A stretch of DNA of 32,182 bases from DASYQV01 sp036005125 (GTDB lineage: Bacteria > Acidobacteriota > Vicinamibacteria > Vicinamibacterales > UBA2999). Below, in pieces: positions 16,699 to 24,520 of the stretch (the stretch's first letter is position 1; every line of letters starts with the position of its first letter). The stretch lies in the NCBI GenBank assembly GCA_036005125.1, contig DASYQV010000096.1, positions 1 to 32,182 of the forward strand, written 5' to 3'. The notes under the pieces were generated by a model that was given only the letters and a program-made list of their open reading frames with translations, made no database searches and was not told the DNA's origin. The position numbers were made by a program, and so were the translations under genes.

Positions 16699-17640
16699 TT
16701 ATGACTCGACGAGCGGACGTGGTCTGGCCGTGGCATGGGGCCGCGGCCCGCACAGAAACCGGGCGGCCCTCGCCAGGAGGTGATAGTGGCATCGCTCGCC
16801 CGTCAGCAGTTCGCCGTCGGTGTTCACACGGACCGCGCGATCGAAGTCGAGCACGAACTCCCGCGCCCGGAAGTGCAGAATGCGATCGTCTGCCGCGTGC
16901 TCGCCGGCAGCAATCCGCTGCAGCAGCGCCACGAACTCCAGGGTTGTCGTCCGCCGCACGAGAAACGTGTCGAGCAGCCCATCGTCGATGAGCGCATCCT
17001 GTGCGATCGGGTAACCACCGCCGATGTAGCGGGCGTTGCAGACCACGAACATCTGCAGGTCGAGCGGATCGTCGGCAACGGCACCGCTTGCTCCGGGCAA
17101 CGTCACGCGCGCGGAAAACGGCTCGGTACCGAAGATCACCCGCGCGCCGCCGATGACGAACGCGAGCTTGCCGGCCGCGTCCTTCAGGCCCTCGGTCAGC
17201 ACGGCGGACACGTCGGCGACGAACCCACCCGAGGACGTGTTGACGAAGGGACGGTCGTTGACGAAACCGACATCGACATCAATCGTGCGGCACGCGAGCA
17301 TCGCATCGAGCGCCGCCTCGGGATCCTCACCGAGATCGAGCGCTTTGACGAAGTCGTTGCCCGTGCCAAACGGCAGCACGCCGATGGTGATTCGATCCAG
17401 CGCGTCGCCGACCAGGCCGCGCAGCGCCACGTTGAGCGTGCCATCGCCTCCTGCAACAAACAGCAGGTCGCGCTGCTCCTGTGCGGCGCGCAGCGCCGCG
17501 GTGACGACGTCCTGTTCGCTGGTGGTAATCGTGACATCGAGCTCCGTCACCAGCGTGCGGAGCCGCTCGTTGATGAGCGGAAGGAGTGCGGGCGCCCGAT
17601 CGGTGCCTGATTTGGGATTGACGATGAGCCGCGCTCGCAC
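16699..17640 (-). CDS. YegS/DgkB-type lipid kinase (diacylglycerol kinase catalytic domain)
   Basis: These kinases phosphorylate diacylglycerol or a related lipid at the inner face of the membrane. The 313-residue product starts RARLIVNPKSGTDRA and has the nucleotide-binding GGDGTLN (residues 64-70) and PFGTGNDFVKAL (90-101) motifs, plus the C-terminal half with ARYIGGGYPIAQDALIDDGL and a final VNTDGE element. The start is the GTG at 17640, directly abutting the TAG of gvpK, so the gene is coupled to the gas-vesicle operon. Nothing in the protein itself points to gas vesicles. The precise lipid substrate cannot be read from sequence. Confidence 0.9.
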   Translation of the reverse strand: MRARLIVNPKSGTDRAPALLPLINERLRTLVTELDVTITTSEQDVVTAALRAAQEQRDLLFVAGGDGTLNVALRGLVGDALDRITIGVLPFGTGNDFVKALDLGEDPEAALDAMLACRTIDVDVGFVNDRPFVNTSSGGFVADVSAVLTEGLKDAAGKLAFVIGGARVIFGTEPFSARVTLPGASGAVADDPLDLQMFVVCNARYIGGGYPIAQDALIDDGLLDTFLVRRTTTLEFVALLQRIAAGEHAADDRILHFRAREFVLDFDRAVRVNTDGELLTGERCHYHLLARAARFLCGPRPHATARPRPLVES

Positions 17641-18087
17641 CTACATCAACTTTCCAACGGGTCCCAAATCGAGGTTGAGCTCGTCGGGGGATACGCCAAA
17701 CTTGGCCGCGATGTCGCGCACGGTTTCCTCGAGCTTCATCAGCGCGCGGCCGACCTCTTCGGTCTGATGATCGGTCAGCGTGCCGGCGTCCATGCGGCGG
17801 ATGGCCTGCCGCTCGAGAAGTCTCCGGATGAATTCGACCAGGGTGAGCACGAGCTGGGCGACCGATCGCTGGACGTCATCGGGGTCGGCATTCCAGCGCG
17901 GCGGCGAGGCGCGGCCCGCGGCGCGCTCGATCTCGCGCCGGAGGTCCTCGAGCTCGTCAAGCTCGGTGACCGTGACGGGGCCGCCGCGCTTGACAATGTG
18001 CTGCTTGGGATGTCGCGGGCGGCGCGCGATGCGCGCGGTCGCCTTCGAGCGCGTCCGGGCCGTGGAAGCAGTCGAGCGCTTGGCCAT
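17641..18087 (-). CDS. gvpK: Gas vesicle protein GvpK
   Basis: GvpK is a small accessory protein needed for gas-vesicle formation. The 148-residue product has a basic, Ala/Arg/Thr-rich N-terminal stretch (about 1-40) and then the GvpK core: NADPDDVQRSVAQLVLTLVE, FIRRLLERQAIRRMDAGTLT, and the diagnostic end FGVSPDELNLDLGPVGKL. The ATG at 18087 overlaps the stop of the upstream gvpF/L-like gene (TGATG). An in-frame extension to 18279 would read through that gene in another frame and was rejected. It is followed without a gap by the lipid kinase. Confidence 0.93.
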   Translation of the reverse strand: MAKRSTASTARTRSKATARIARRPRHPKQHIVKRGGPVTVTELDELEDLRREIERAAGRASPPRWNADPDDVQRSVAQLVLTLVEFIRRLLERQAIRRMDAGTLTDHQTEEVGRALMKLEETVRDIAAKFGVSPDELNLDLGPVGKLM

Positions 18088-18836
18088 CAATCTTCCAGAC
18101 CCGGTGCGAACGCGTACGCAGGCCACGGTCCGCTGACAATCGTCGTCCGTCCGGCGTGGAGCGCCGCGCGCTGGAGGCTTCGCTGATAGGCCGGGACCGC
18201 GCTGCGCGGGATCAGGTGATAAACACTGCCGAGCAACCGGCCACGATCTTGCCGTTCCATTCGCTCGGCCTTGACCCATCGTCTCACGGCGGCGCCGAGC
18301 GGCGCGAACTCGGGCAGTTCCCTTCGACGTCGAGCCTCCGCCGCGCGGGTACGCAGATATTGCGTACCTTGAGTCGCCTCATCACCAGGGTCAGACCCCG
18401 TTCTGACCCCGGTCTGACCCCGGTCTGACCCCGGTCTGACCCCGGTCTGACCCCGGTCTGACCCCGATCTGACCCCGGTCTGACCCCGATCAGCGAACAG
18501 GCGGACGGTCATTTGGACGCGGTGGCGGACCAGGCGCAACGCTTTGCGGATAGCGACCGCCCGGCTGCGAATGAACAGGACGAGGTCGGCCGGATCGTTG
18601 ACGCAGGTGCCGAAACGTGCCGGGAGCACCGCTGCGTGGCGGGCCGCCAGCGCTCGCTCGATGGCGTCATACCGCTGCAGCGCCGCCACTCGCGGCGCCG
18701 GCCGGCGCGACAGCGAGCCGACAATCGCGTCGATACCGCCGGCCCGCACCCGCCGCAGCCGCTCGCCCTCGAGACCCGCCACACCCGACGGCCGATCCGA
18801 TCTCGAGACGAACGCGTAGACACAGACCACGCTCAC
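18087..18836 (-). CDS. Third GvpF/GvpL-family protein, with repeat-derived insert
   Basis: GvpF/L proteins bind GvpA and help nucleate gas-vesicle assembly. This 249-residue member is the most diverged of three here: VVCVYAFVSR at the start replaces the usual YVYCIIR, LPARFGTCVND matches the LPMxFGT-type segment, and the end VSGPWPAYAFAPG matches TGPWPPYNF. Between about residues 117 and 150 the protein has three 11-residue repeats of the form GQTGVRxGSDR, encoded by nine 11-bp units at 18389-18487. The start is a GTG at 18836 overlapping the upstream gene (GTGA). Without the insert it would be shorter than its paralogues. Gain or loss of a unit would shift the frame. Confidence 0.8.
   Translation of the reverse strand: MSVVCVYAFVSRSDRPSGVAGLEGERLRRVRAGGIDAIVGSLSRRPAPRVAALQRYDAIERALAARHAAVLPARFGTCVNDPADLVLFIRSRAVAIRKALRLVRHRVQMTVRLFADRGQTGVRSGSDRGQTGVRPGSDRGQTGVRTGSDPGDEATQGTQYLRTRAAEARRRRELPEFAPLGAAVRRWVKAERMERQDRGRLLGSVYHLIPRSAVPAYQRSLQRAALHAGRTTIVSGPWPAYAFAPGLED
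18349..18487. repeat. Dispersed repeat with nine 11-bp tandem units inside a gvpF/L-like gene
   Basis: Nine head-to-tail units of GGTCTGACCCC or close variants occupy 18389-18487. They are preceded at 18349-18388 by GTACGCAGATATTGCGTACC and TTGAGTCGCCTCATCACC. The reverse complement of 31621-31682 carries the same arrangement: about 51 of 61 aligned bases agree by eye, including GCGTACCTTGAGTCG, CATCAC and GACCCCGTTCTGACCC. So this is a mobile or dispersed element, here lying within coding sequence. Confidence 0.8.
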
Positions 18837-19126
18837 GCACGACGCCTCCGCGCCCGCCGACGAGCCTCAAGTCTCTCGGCATGGCGGACTATCAGATCGT
18901 GAGATTCCCCCGGCAACACCAGGTCCGCGGCGCACAGCAGCAGCGACACGCGCGCATAGACGAGGTCGACGTTGGCGAGCCCGATCGACACGTCGCCGGT
19001 CAACATCACGCCCTTGCTCAGGACGTTGTCCACGATGTCGAGCAGGGTCGCGTCCTCCGGACCAAGAATGCGCTGCGCCGCGCCCGGGGCCTGCCGTCGT
19101 GCGGGCCGTCTGCGGTCGGGACTCAT
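18833..19126 (-). CDS. gvpS: GvpA/GvpJ-related small protein, GvpS-like
   Basis: This 97-residue protein belongs to the GvpA/J/M/S group. Its core TLLDIVDNVLSKGVMLTGDV (about 27-46) followed by SIGLANVDLVYARVSLLLCA parallels GvpA but has the TGDV-sIG-anVDLVY features of GvpS rather than the DAWVRVSLVGI of the shell protein. N- and C-terminal ends are arginine-rich. It lies between gvpL and a third gvpF/L gene; in actinobacterial clusters gvpS also follows gvpL and precedes gvpK. Both ends overlap neighbours (ATGA at its start, GTGA at its end). GvpM is an alternative label. Confidence 0.8.
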   Translation of the reverse strand: MSPDRRRPARRQAPGAAQRILGPEDATLLDIVDNVLSKGVMLTGDVSIGLANVDLVYARVSLLLCAADLVLPGESHDLIVRHAERLEARRRARRRRA

Positions 19127-19890
19127 CGGCCGATGAAATTATAGGGAGGCCAGGGCCCGGTCAGCGACACCACCACGCCGGGCACCGCGAGTGCGCGCGC
19201 GTGTTGACGCAGCGCGCGACGAAAGGAAGCCGCGCGCCGTGCTGGCACGAGGTACGCCGCGTCGAGCAGAAGCCGCGATTGAGGCGTCGATTGCTGCTCG
19301 GTGCTGGTGCGGCGATACGCCTGGCTCGCGTGCGCCGAGAGCTCCCGGTAGAGCCGACCGGCCGCGGCCTGCGCCCCGGCAAGCTGCGCCCGCTTGACGT
19401 CGAGCATGTCGCGCTTCCGCGCGAGGTACTCCACGCCGGTTGCACCGTCGCCCGCGGGCCGATGCGCTTTCTCCACTGCCGCCCGAACCGCCTGCTCGTC
19501 CCACGTCAGCCGCAGCCCCCACTCGACGTGCCCGCCGATACGTTTCACGATCCGCTCGATCCGACGACGGTCGCGGCGCACGTGCTCGATGGCCCGGTCG
19601 TCGGACGTGAAGATCGTGAACAGCTGCATGGGCAACACCGCACGCGCCCGGAGGAAATGCTCGACGACCGCTTCGTGCCCCATTGCCCGCTTGGTGACCC
19701 ATTCGAGACGCTTCAGGCCGCGCGCGATGGCCGCCTCGCCGTACTCGGCCTCCGGCACGTCGGCGACAATCAGCCACAAACCTCTCCCCGCGTCGAGCGC
19801 ACGCGGCGGCGATGCGCCCGGTACGCCGCTCGACACGCGCTGCAGCACGGGACGGCGGTCGCTCCGTATCACACAGTACACGTAAGTCAC
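19123..19890 (-). CDS. gvpL: Gas vesicle protein GvpL/GvpF family
   Basis: This is the second GvpF/L-family assembly protein of the operon, 255 residues. It begins TYVYCVIRSDRRP, has VLPMQLFTIFTSDDRAIEHV where family members have the LPMxFGTxF segment, a charged helical region (residues about 120-190, with WGLRLTWDE, GVEYLARKRDM), and ends VSLTGPWPPYNFIGR, a hallmark of the family. The start is a GTG at 19890 overlapping the gvpG stop. Its position after gvpG and before a gvpS-like gene matches gvpL of actinobacterial clusters. Confidence 0.9.
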   Translation of the reverse strand: MTYVYCVIRSDRRPVLQRVSSGVPGASPPRALDAGRGLWLIVADVPEAEYGEAAIARGLKRLEWVTKRAMGHEAVVEHFLRARAVLPMQLFTIFTSDDRAIEHVRRDRRRIERIVKRIGGHVEWGLRLTWDEQAVRAAVEKAHRPAGDGATGVEYLARKRDMLDVKRAQLAGAQAAAGRLYRELSAHASQAYRRTSTEQQSTPQSRLLLDAAYLVPARRAASFRRALRQHARALAVPGVVVSLTGPWPPYNFIGR

Positions 19891-20342
19891 GACTTCCGAC
19901 GGCGACGATGCAGGCGAGCCGGCGGACGGCCCTTTCGCGGACGGGATGCAGGCGATCTGTGGAAGACATCGCTCCCGGTTGCCGGCTCGATGACTTCCGA
20001 GGTCGTGACCGACGTGTCTCGGGAGGGCTCGTGGAAATCACCCGAGACCGTTGCCTCGACCTGGAACTGGCGGTCCTCGGTGCTCATCGGCTGCCCGGCC
20101 AGCGCAACCGCCCCCGACTCCCCTTCGCGACGCTGTTTGATCTCGCGGATGCGCTCGAGCAGGTCTACCTCGATCTCGGCGAACTCCTCATCGGAAATCT
20201 CGCCCATCTCGCGGCGCATCTCTGCCTCGAGCAACCGCTCCCGGAGCGCCGTGTCGTCGTTCATCTCGCTTTCGGCCGCCGTCGAGACGGTATTCAGCAC
20301 CCAGCGGAGGCCCGAAATCATGAGGGAATCGAGGATGAACAT
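19887..20342 (-). CDS. gvpG: Gas vesicle protein GvpG, extended
   Basis: GvpG is a small helical accessory protein of gas-vesicle assembly. Residues 1-72 fit the family: a hydrophobic start MFILDSLMISGLRWVLNTVS, then ERLLEAEMRREMGEISDEEF and a glutamate-rich helix DLLERIREIKQRREGE. The family is normally about 80-90 residues; here a further 75-80 residues of Ser/Thr-rich then strongly basic sequence follow (ending RPPARLHRRRRKS). The start at 20342 has only a weak GAG before it and follows a 106-base gap with an inverted repeat. The end overlaps gvpL. Confidence 0.88.
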   Translation of the reverse strand: MFILDSLMISGLRWVLNTVSTAAESEMNDDTALRERLLEAEMRREMGEISDEEFAEIEVDLLERIREIKQRREGESGAVALAGQPMSTEDRQFQVEATVSGDFHEPSRDTSVTTSEVIEPATGSDVFHRSPASRPRKGRPPARLHRRRRKS

Positions 20343-20344
20343 GA

Positions 20345-20450
20345 TCTCAAGTGGAGAAGTGGAAAGTGGAAAGTGGAAAAGTAGAGGACGTTACCTCGCG
20401 GCACTTGCCGACTTACTTGTCCACTTTCCACTTCACCACTTTTCACTTTC
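20345..20450. repeat. GTGGAAA-type inverted repeat between gvpF and gvpG
   Basis: Direct repeats of AAGTGGAAAGTGGAAAGTGG at about 20348-20378 are mirrored by TCCACTTTCCACTTCACCAC and TTTTCACTTTC at about 20420-20450. The arms could pair over a loop of roughly 45 bases. The gap interrupts an operon in which most other neighbours overlap, so it could reduce or process the transcript here. Confidence 0.6.
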
Positions 20451-21453
20451 AGTGCTGTCCCGCGCGTTCGAGCTTGAGCCGGATGTTCACGAAGTTGTAC
20501 GGCGGCCACGGACCGGTGTATTTGAACGTCAGCTTGTCGTAGTGCGACGCAATCTCCTTGATCCGGCGGTCGAACGCAGTTTCCTGCTCGCGCTGCACGA
20601 GGAAGGCCGCGTTCATGATCATCTTGTCGCCGATCGCGCGGTTCACCCGGGAGGCAACGGACACGTCGCGCAGCCGCTGAAGGAATTCGGCGACGTACCG
20701 CTCGGACCGCTGCTGGAGCGCCGAGTCGATCAGGCGGCCGTACTGCATCCGCGCGAAATACGTCGAGCCCTTCTGCGACGAGATCTCCGACTTCAAGCGG
20801 TGGATGTCCTCGTCCTCCTGCTCGATCGCGCGGACCATCTCGTCGCGGTCCCACAGCACCTTGAGGCCGAACTCGAGCTTGTCCTGCATCTTCGAGAGGA
20901 CGTCGGCGAACGCGTCGTACGCCGATCGCAGCAGCTCGAGAATGTCCTCGCGCGTCTTGAAGATCGTGCCGAACGACATCGGGATGACCGTGTGCTCGCG
21001 CATCACCGTTTCGTTCACCCGCTCGTGTGCCAGCACGTTTTCCCGCGTTGAATCGAGCGGTGCGATCGGAACGTCGGATACGACCGCGGCCATGTCGCGA
21101 TAGGTGATCGTGTAGACGTCCGGCGACTGCTCGTCCATGCCGATGGCGCCGAACTTCAATGCCTGGCTCGCGCGGATGATGCAGTACACATAGCGCCCCC
21201 GAGCCGCGGTCGTCCGGTCGACGTCGGGCAGGCTGGGCTTTGGCGCGCGCTCGACGCGGCGCTCGACGCGCGTCTCGGTCCCGCGCACCTCGGTTTCCCG
21301 AGTGACCCGGGTCATCGCCGGCCCGTCAGCCTTCCGCGGCGCGGCCGCGCGCCCATTCCCCGTCCGCGCGGTGCCCGTCCGGCTGCGCGCCTGGACGGAC
21401 CGTTTTTCCGTCTTCGTGGGTTTCCGGGCCGCCTGGCTCTTGGCCTTCGCCAT
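20449..21453 (-). CDS. gvpF: Gas vesicle protein GvpF/GvpL family with long basic N-terminus
   Basis: This is the first and longest GvpF/L-family protein, 334 residues. Residues 1-85 form a lysine/arginine/threonine-rich, probably disordered extension (MAKAKSQAARKPTKTEKRS onward) absent from normal members. The family domain then runs from GRYVYCIIRASQ to the end: VMREHTVIPMSFGTIFKTRE, DKLEFGLKVLWDRDE, KGSTYFARMQYGR, AAFLVQREQETAFDRRIKEI, and TGPWPPYNFVNIRLKLE. The ATG at 21453 has TGAGGA at good spacing, supporting this start despite the extension. It follows the response regulator gene after an 87-base gap with a palindrome doublet. Confidence 0.92.
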   Translation of the reverse strand: MAKAKSQAARKPTKTEKRSVQARSRTGTARTGNGRAAAPRKADGPAMTRVTRETEVRGTETRVERRVERAPKPSLPDVDRTTAARGRYVYCIIRASQALKFGAIGMDEQSPDVYTITYRDMAAVVSDVPIAPLDSTRENVLAHERVNETVMREHTVIPMSFGTIFKTREDILELLRSAYDAFADVLSKMQDKLEFGLKVLWDRDEMVRAIEQEDEDIHRLKSEISSQKGSTYFARMQYGRLIDSALQQRSERYVAEFLQRLRDVSVASRVNRAIGDKMIMNAAFLVQREQETAFDRRIKEIASHYDKLTFKYTGPWPPYNFVNIRLKLERAGQH

Positions 21454-21465
21454 CGTGGGGTCCTC

Positions 21466-21547
21466 AGAGACATCCGGAGGCCCGAAGGTCTCCGGCTACC
21501 GGTACTTGGGTGGTGGCGGGAGGCCTGCAGACCTCCCCGCCTACGCC
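21466..21547. repeat. REP-like palindrome doublet between the response regulator and gvpF
   Basis: Two hairpins lie in tandem: CCGGAGGCCCGAAGGTCTCCGG followed by CTACC, and GGCGGGAGGCCTGCAGACCT followed by CCCCGCCTACG. The second runs into the response regulator stop region. The plan (a GC stem ending in a CTACG-like tail, in pairs) matches 6303-6366 and 14649-14696, with a different stem sequence. Confidence 0.6.
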
Positions 21548-21936
21548 TGCTTTGACACCGCGTTCAACATGCGCCTGACCTCGACGACGAGGTCGTCGGG
21601 CAGGCAGGGCTTCGTCACGAAGGAGTCGCAACCGGCCCGCTTCGCGCCGTCCGATGCACCAGCCAGCGCGTGTCCCGTCAGCGCCACTACCGGGATGTTC
21701 TGGGTTCGCTCGTCCGCCTTGAGCTGACGGGTCGCTTCCCAGCCGTCCATGCCGGGCAACGAAAGATCCATCAGGATCAGGTCGGGCTTGAGCGCGAACG
21801 CCTGCTCCAGCGCCTCGTTGCCGTTCCGGGCCTCGGCAACACGGAAGCCCGAGAACTGCAGGTACTCGGCATACATCTCGCGCGCATCCTGATAATCGTC
21901 CACGACCAGGATGAGAGGAGCCTTCTGGTCCGTCAT
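21541..21936 (-). CDS. Single-domain response regulator (CheY-like receiver)
   Basis: The 131-residue product is one receiver domain with no output domain. It has the acidic pair D13-D14 in LVVDDYQDA, the phospho-acceptor D57 in LILMDLSLPGMDG, the conserved Thr in VVALTGHAL and the Lys in FVTKPCLPDDL. It would be phosphorylated by the kinase encoded just upstream and act by binding another protein. The ATG at 21936 overlaps the kinase stop (ATGA), so the two are made together. The pair sits between gvpA and gvpF in the gas-vesicle operon. Confidence 0.94.
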   Translation of the reverse strand: MTDQKAPLILVVDDYQDAREMYAEYLQFSGFRVAEARNGNEALEQAFALKPDLILMDLSLPGMDGWEATRQLKADERTQNIPVVALTGHALAGASDGAKRAGCDSFVTKPCLPDDLVVEVRRMLNAVSKQA

Positions 21937-24098
21937 GCGTCTGCATCCACTGGAAACATCAGTGTGAAGGTCGACCCTTCACCCAGATTGCTGTTGAGCG
22001 AAATACGGCCGCCCAGCATCGTCGACAGACGGCGACAGATCGCCAGCCCCAGACCCGTGCCGCCGTATTGACGTGAGGGAGAGTCGTCGACCTGACGGAA
22101 GTCCTCGAACACCCGCTCGTGATTCTCGCGCGCGATGCCGATGCCCGTGTCGGTTACCGAGATCGAAGCCATCCGCTCGTGCTCCGAATACCCGACGGCG
22201 ATCTCGATTCCGCCCTGGTGAGTAAACTTCAAGGCGTTGCTGAGCAGGTTCACCACGATCTGCTTCACCTTCTGCCGGTCGGTGCGCACGAGCGGCATCT
22301 TCGCCCACAGCCTCGGCGTGACGGGAAGCCGCGACCGTGCGATGACCGGGTCGAGCTCCGTCATCACTTCGGGCACCAGCTCGTTCAGGTCGAACTCGCT
22401 GATCTGCAGCGGCATCTTGCCCGCCTCGATGCGGGTGATGTCCAGAATCTCGTTGATGATCGTCAGCAGATGCCGGCCGTTCGAGTCGATGCGCGTCAAC
22501 TGCCGCCGCACCGACGGCATCAGCTCTCCGGCCACGCCCTGCAGGAGCATGTGGGTATAGCCGAGAATCGCGTTGAGCGGCGTCCTGAACTCATGCGACA
22601 TGTTGGCGAGGAACTGCGACTTCAGGCGCGAGGCTTGCTCGAGCTCGATCGCCTGCCGTCGCAGCAGCTCGTTCTGCTGCGCCAGTTCTGCGGTTGCCGC
22701 CTGGACGCGCATCTGCAGCTCGTCGGAGGCGGTCTTCAACTGCTCGTAGAGTCGGGCACGTTCGAGCGCCTCGGTGCGGTCATGCAGGATCGTCACCACG
22801 GCGGTCAGCTCACCGGTTTCGGTGAGCACCTTGCCGGCGATGGCTTCCACCGGGATCGCACGGCCCGAGTTGGGATTGATCAGGCCAATTTCACCGCGCC
22901 GGATCTCGCCTGGGCCGGTCTCGCCGAGCAGCAGACCCGAAATGAACGACGAGAAGTGCGCGTCGTTGGCTTGGACCGTGCGCTGCGCCGTATCCGGGCT
23001 GTCCCACGAGACGGTGAACAGCTCTTCGGCGGGAGCATTCATCAGCACGGTGCTGCCGGACGGGTCGGTCACGATGATCGGATCGGCAACCGAGTCGATG
23101 ATCAGGTTGAGACGATCGCGCTCGGCCCGGGCCGCGGCCTCTGCGACGCGCACCTTCTGGTAGTTCTCCTCGATCTGCTCGGTTGCGCGCCGCAGGTCCG
23201 TGATGTTCCGGAGGACCGAGACGATTCCCGTGCCCTCGCGCGGGTCCTCGACAGTCGTGCTCAGCACCTCGAACAGCAGGTCGGAGCCGTCGCTCGGGTC
23301 CACCAGGAGCAGCTCGCGCGCGGCCGCCGCGCCGGCGTCCTCGACCGCCGTACGCGAGAGCGCCGCGGAGAAGAGCATGTTGTTCAGCTCGACGGCGCGG
23401 CGGCGTCCTTCGCTCTCTTCTTCCGTCGCCGCGAAGAGCTTTTCCGCTCGCGCGTTCGCGACGATGAGCCGTCCTTCCGTGTCGGTGAGCAGAATCGGAT
23501 CGGTGACGGAATTGATGATCGTGAAGAAGAGCGTGCGCTCACGGCGCAGCTTCTTGACTTCCTCCGAGAGGCTTCCACGGCCGCGAACCTGCTCAATCTT
23601 CTGCCCGAGAACGGTCACGAGCCAGCCGACTTCGGACGTGGGGCCGTTCCCGCTGCGCACGAGCAGCAGGCCGAGCGCCGCTTCCTCGACGTTACGGATT
23701 CCCCGGAGCGGCACGGCCGTGAACGCGCCCGCTCCAATTGGTGTCGTAGGCAGCGAATGGCCATTGGCGCGGGCCTGGCGGAAGATGATCGGCTGCGACG
23801 CAGACAGCGCCGCGACCAACGGATCGCGCGCGTCGGAGAGCGGCCACGAAAACAGCTCCACGTCATCGCGTGCGACACCCGCCCCCGCGATTCCCACGAG
23901 CATGTTGGACTCAGGTTCCACCGCGAGGCACACCGACTGCTTGACGCCCGCATATTGAACGAGCCAGTCGACGCTCGCCTGCGCACACCCCATCACGTCC
24001 TCGTGGTGCGCGAGATAGTACTCGAGCAGCTCGAGGCGCGATGCGATAGTGGACGAAACGGGCGCGCGAGCGATGGTCCGCACCTGCAGTGGACTCAT
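21933..24098 (-). CDS. Soluble sensor histidine kinase with GAF-like and two PAS domains
   Basis: The 721-residue product lacks an obvious signal peptide or membrane helix, so it probably senses something in the cytoplasm. In order: a GAF-like region (about 20-185), a short coiled linker, PAS domain 1 (about 195-315; NSVTDPILLTDTEGRLIVAN), a coiled coil, PAS domain 2 (about 345-465; DSVADPIIVTDPSGSTVLMN), HisKA with the phospho-accepting H502 in MSHEFRTPLNAILGY, and HATPase_c with the N box QIVVNLLSNALKF, VTDTGIGIARE and GTGLGLAICRRL. It starts 38 bases after gvpA without a clear ribosome-binding site and overlaps the response regulator. The ligand cannot be read from sequence. Confidence 0.93.
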   Translation of the reverse strand: MSPLQVRTIARAPVSSTIASRLELLEYYLAHHEDVMGCAQASVDWLVQYAGVKQSVCLAVEPESNMLVGIAGAGVARDDVELFSWPLSDARDPLVAALSASQPIIFRQARANGHSLPTTPIGAGAFTAVPLRGIRNVEEAALGLLLVRSGNGPTSEVGWLVTVLGQKIEQVRGRGSLSEEVKKLRRERTLFFTIINSVTDPILLTDTEGRLIVANARAEKLFAATEEESEGRRRAVELNNMLFSAALSRTAVEDAGAAAARELLLVDPSDGSDLLFEVLSTTVEDPREGTGIVSVLRNITDLRRATEQIEENYQKVRVAEAAARAERDRLNLIIDSVADPIIVTDPSGSTVLMNAPAEELFTVSWDSPDTAQRTVQANDAHFSSFISGLLLGETGPGEIRRGEIGLINPNSGRAIPVEAIAGKVLTETGELTAVVTILHDRTEALERARLYEQLKTASDELQMRVQAATAELAQQNELLRRQAIELEQASRLKSQFLANMSHEFRTPLNAILGYTHMLLQGVAGELMPSVRRQLTRIDSNGRHLLTIINEILDITRIEAGKMPLQISEFDLNELVPEVMTELDPVIARSRLPVTPRLWAKMPLVRTDRQKVKQIVVNLLSNALKFTHQGGIEIAVGYSEHERMASISVTDTGIGIARENHERVFEDFRQVDDSPSRQYGGTGLGLAICRRLSTMLGGRISLNSNLGEGSTFTLMFPVDADA

Positions 24099-24136
24099 GA
24101 TGGTTTACCGGCGGATCGCCCCCGCGGATACGACTC

Positions 24137-24472
24137 TTATTGTCGTCCGCGACGGCGTCGCGCCGGTGCGCGGGTCGCAGCGGGCGAGCCCCCTTCGATC
24201 TGCGCGCGGAGTGCCACGTTCTCGGCCGCGATCTGATCGTACGGCCGTTGCGCCTCCACGGTGGGCCGCGCTGCGGACGCCGCCGCGCCGACCGCCTCCG
24301 AGTACTTCAAGTACGTGTCAATCGACGCCACGACGACGCGTGCCTCGACCGTGATCAGGTCGATGCCGACCAGCGAGACACGCACCCACGCGTCGATGAC
24401 GATTCCTTTGTCGAGGACGCGGTCGAGAACGTCGATCAGACTTGACCCGCCTGCTGCTCGTTCAACGGGCAT
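24137..24472 (-). CDS. gvpA: Gas vesicle structural protein GvpA, with C-terminal extension
   Basis: GvpA forms the ribs of the gas-vesicle wall. Residues 1-65 are almost canonical: SSLIDVLDRVLDKGIVIDAW, VRVSLVGIDLITVEARVVVA and SIDTYLKYSEAVG. The classical shell protein is about 70-75 residues, but this one continues to 111 with an Ala-rich stretch, a short charged helix (AQRPYDQIAAENVALRAQIE) and a basic end (APARRRRGRQ). AAGGAG 7 bases before the ATG at 24472 is the strongest ribosome-binding site of the operon, fitting a protein needed in large amounts. It is the only DAWVRVSL-type shell gene in the window. Confidence 0.95.
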   Translation of the reverse strand: MPVERAAGGSSLIDVLDRVLDKGIVIDAWVRVSLVGIDLITVEARVVVASIDTYLKYSEAVGAAASAARPTVEAQRPYDQIAAENVALRAQIEGGSPAATRAPARRRRGRQ

Positions 24473-24520
24473 CGCGAAGCTCCTTCGAGTGAATGATCCC
24501 GGCCGGACCCTCCGGCCTTG

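Noticed and set aside
18389..18487. CRISPR-like array
   Set aside because: The 11-bp units are directly adjacent with no spacers, and no cas gene is present; it is a tandem repeat.
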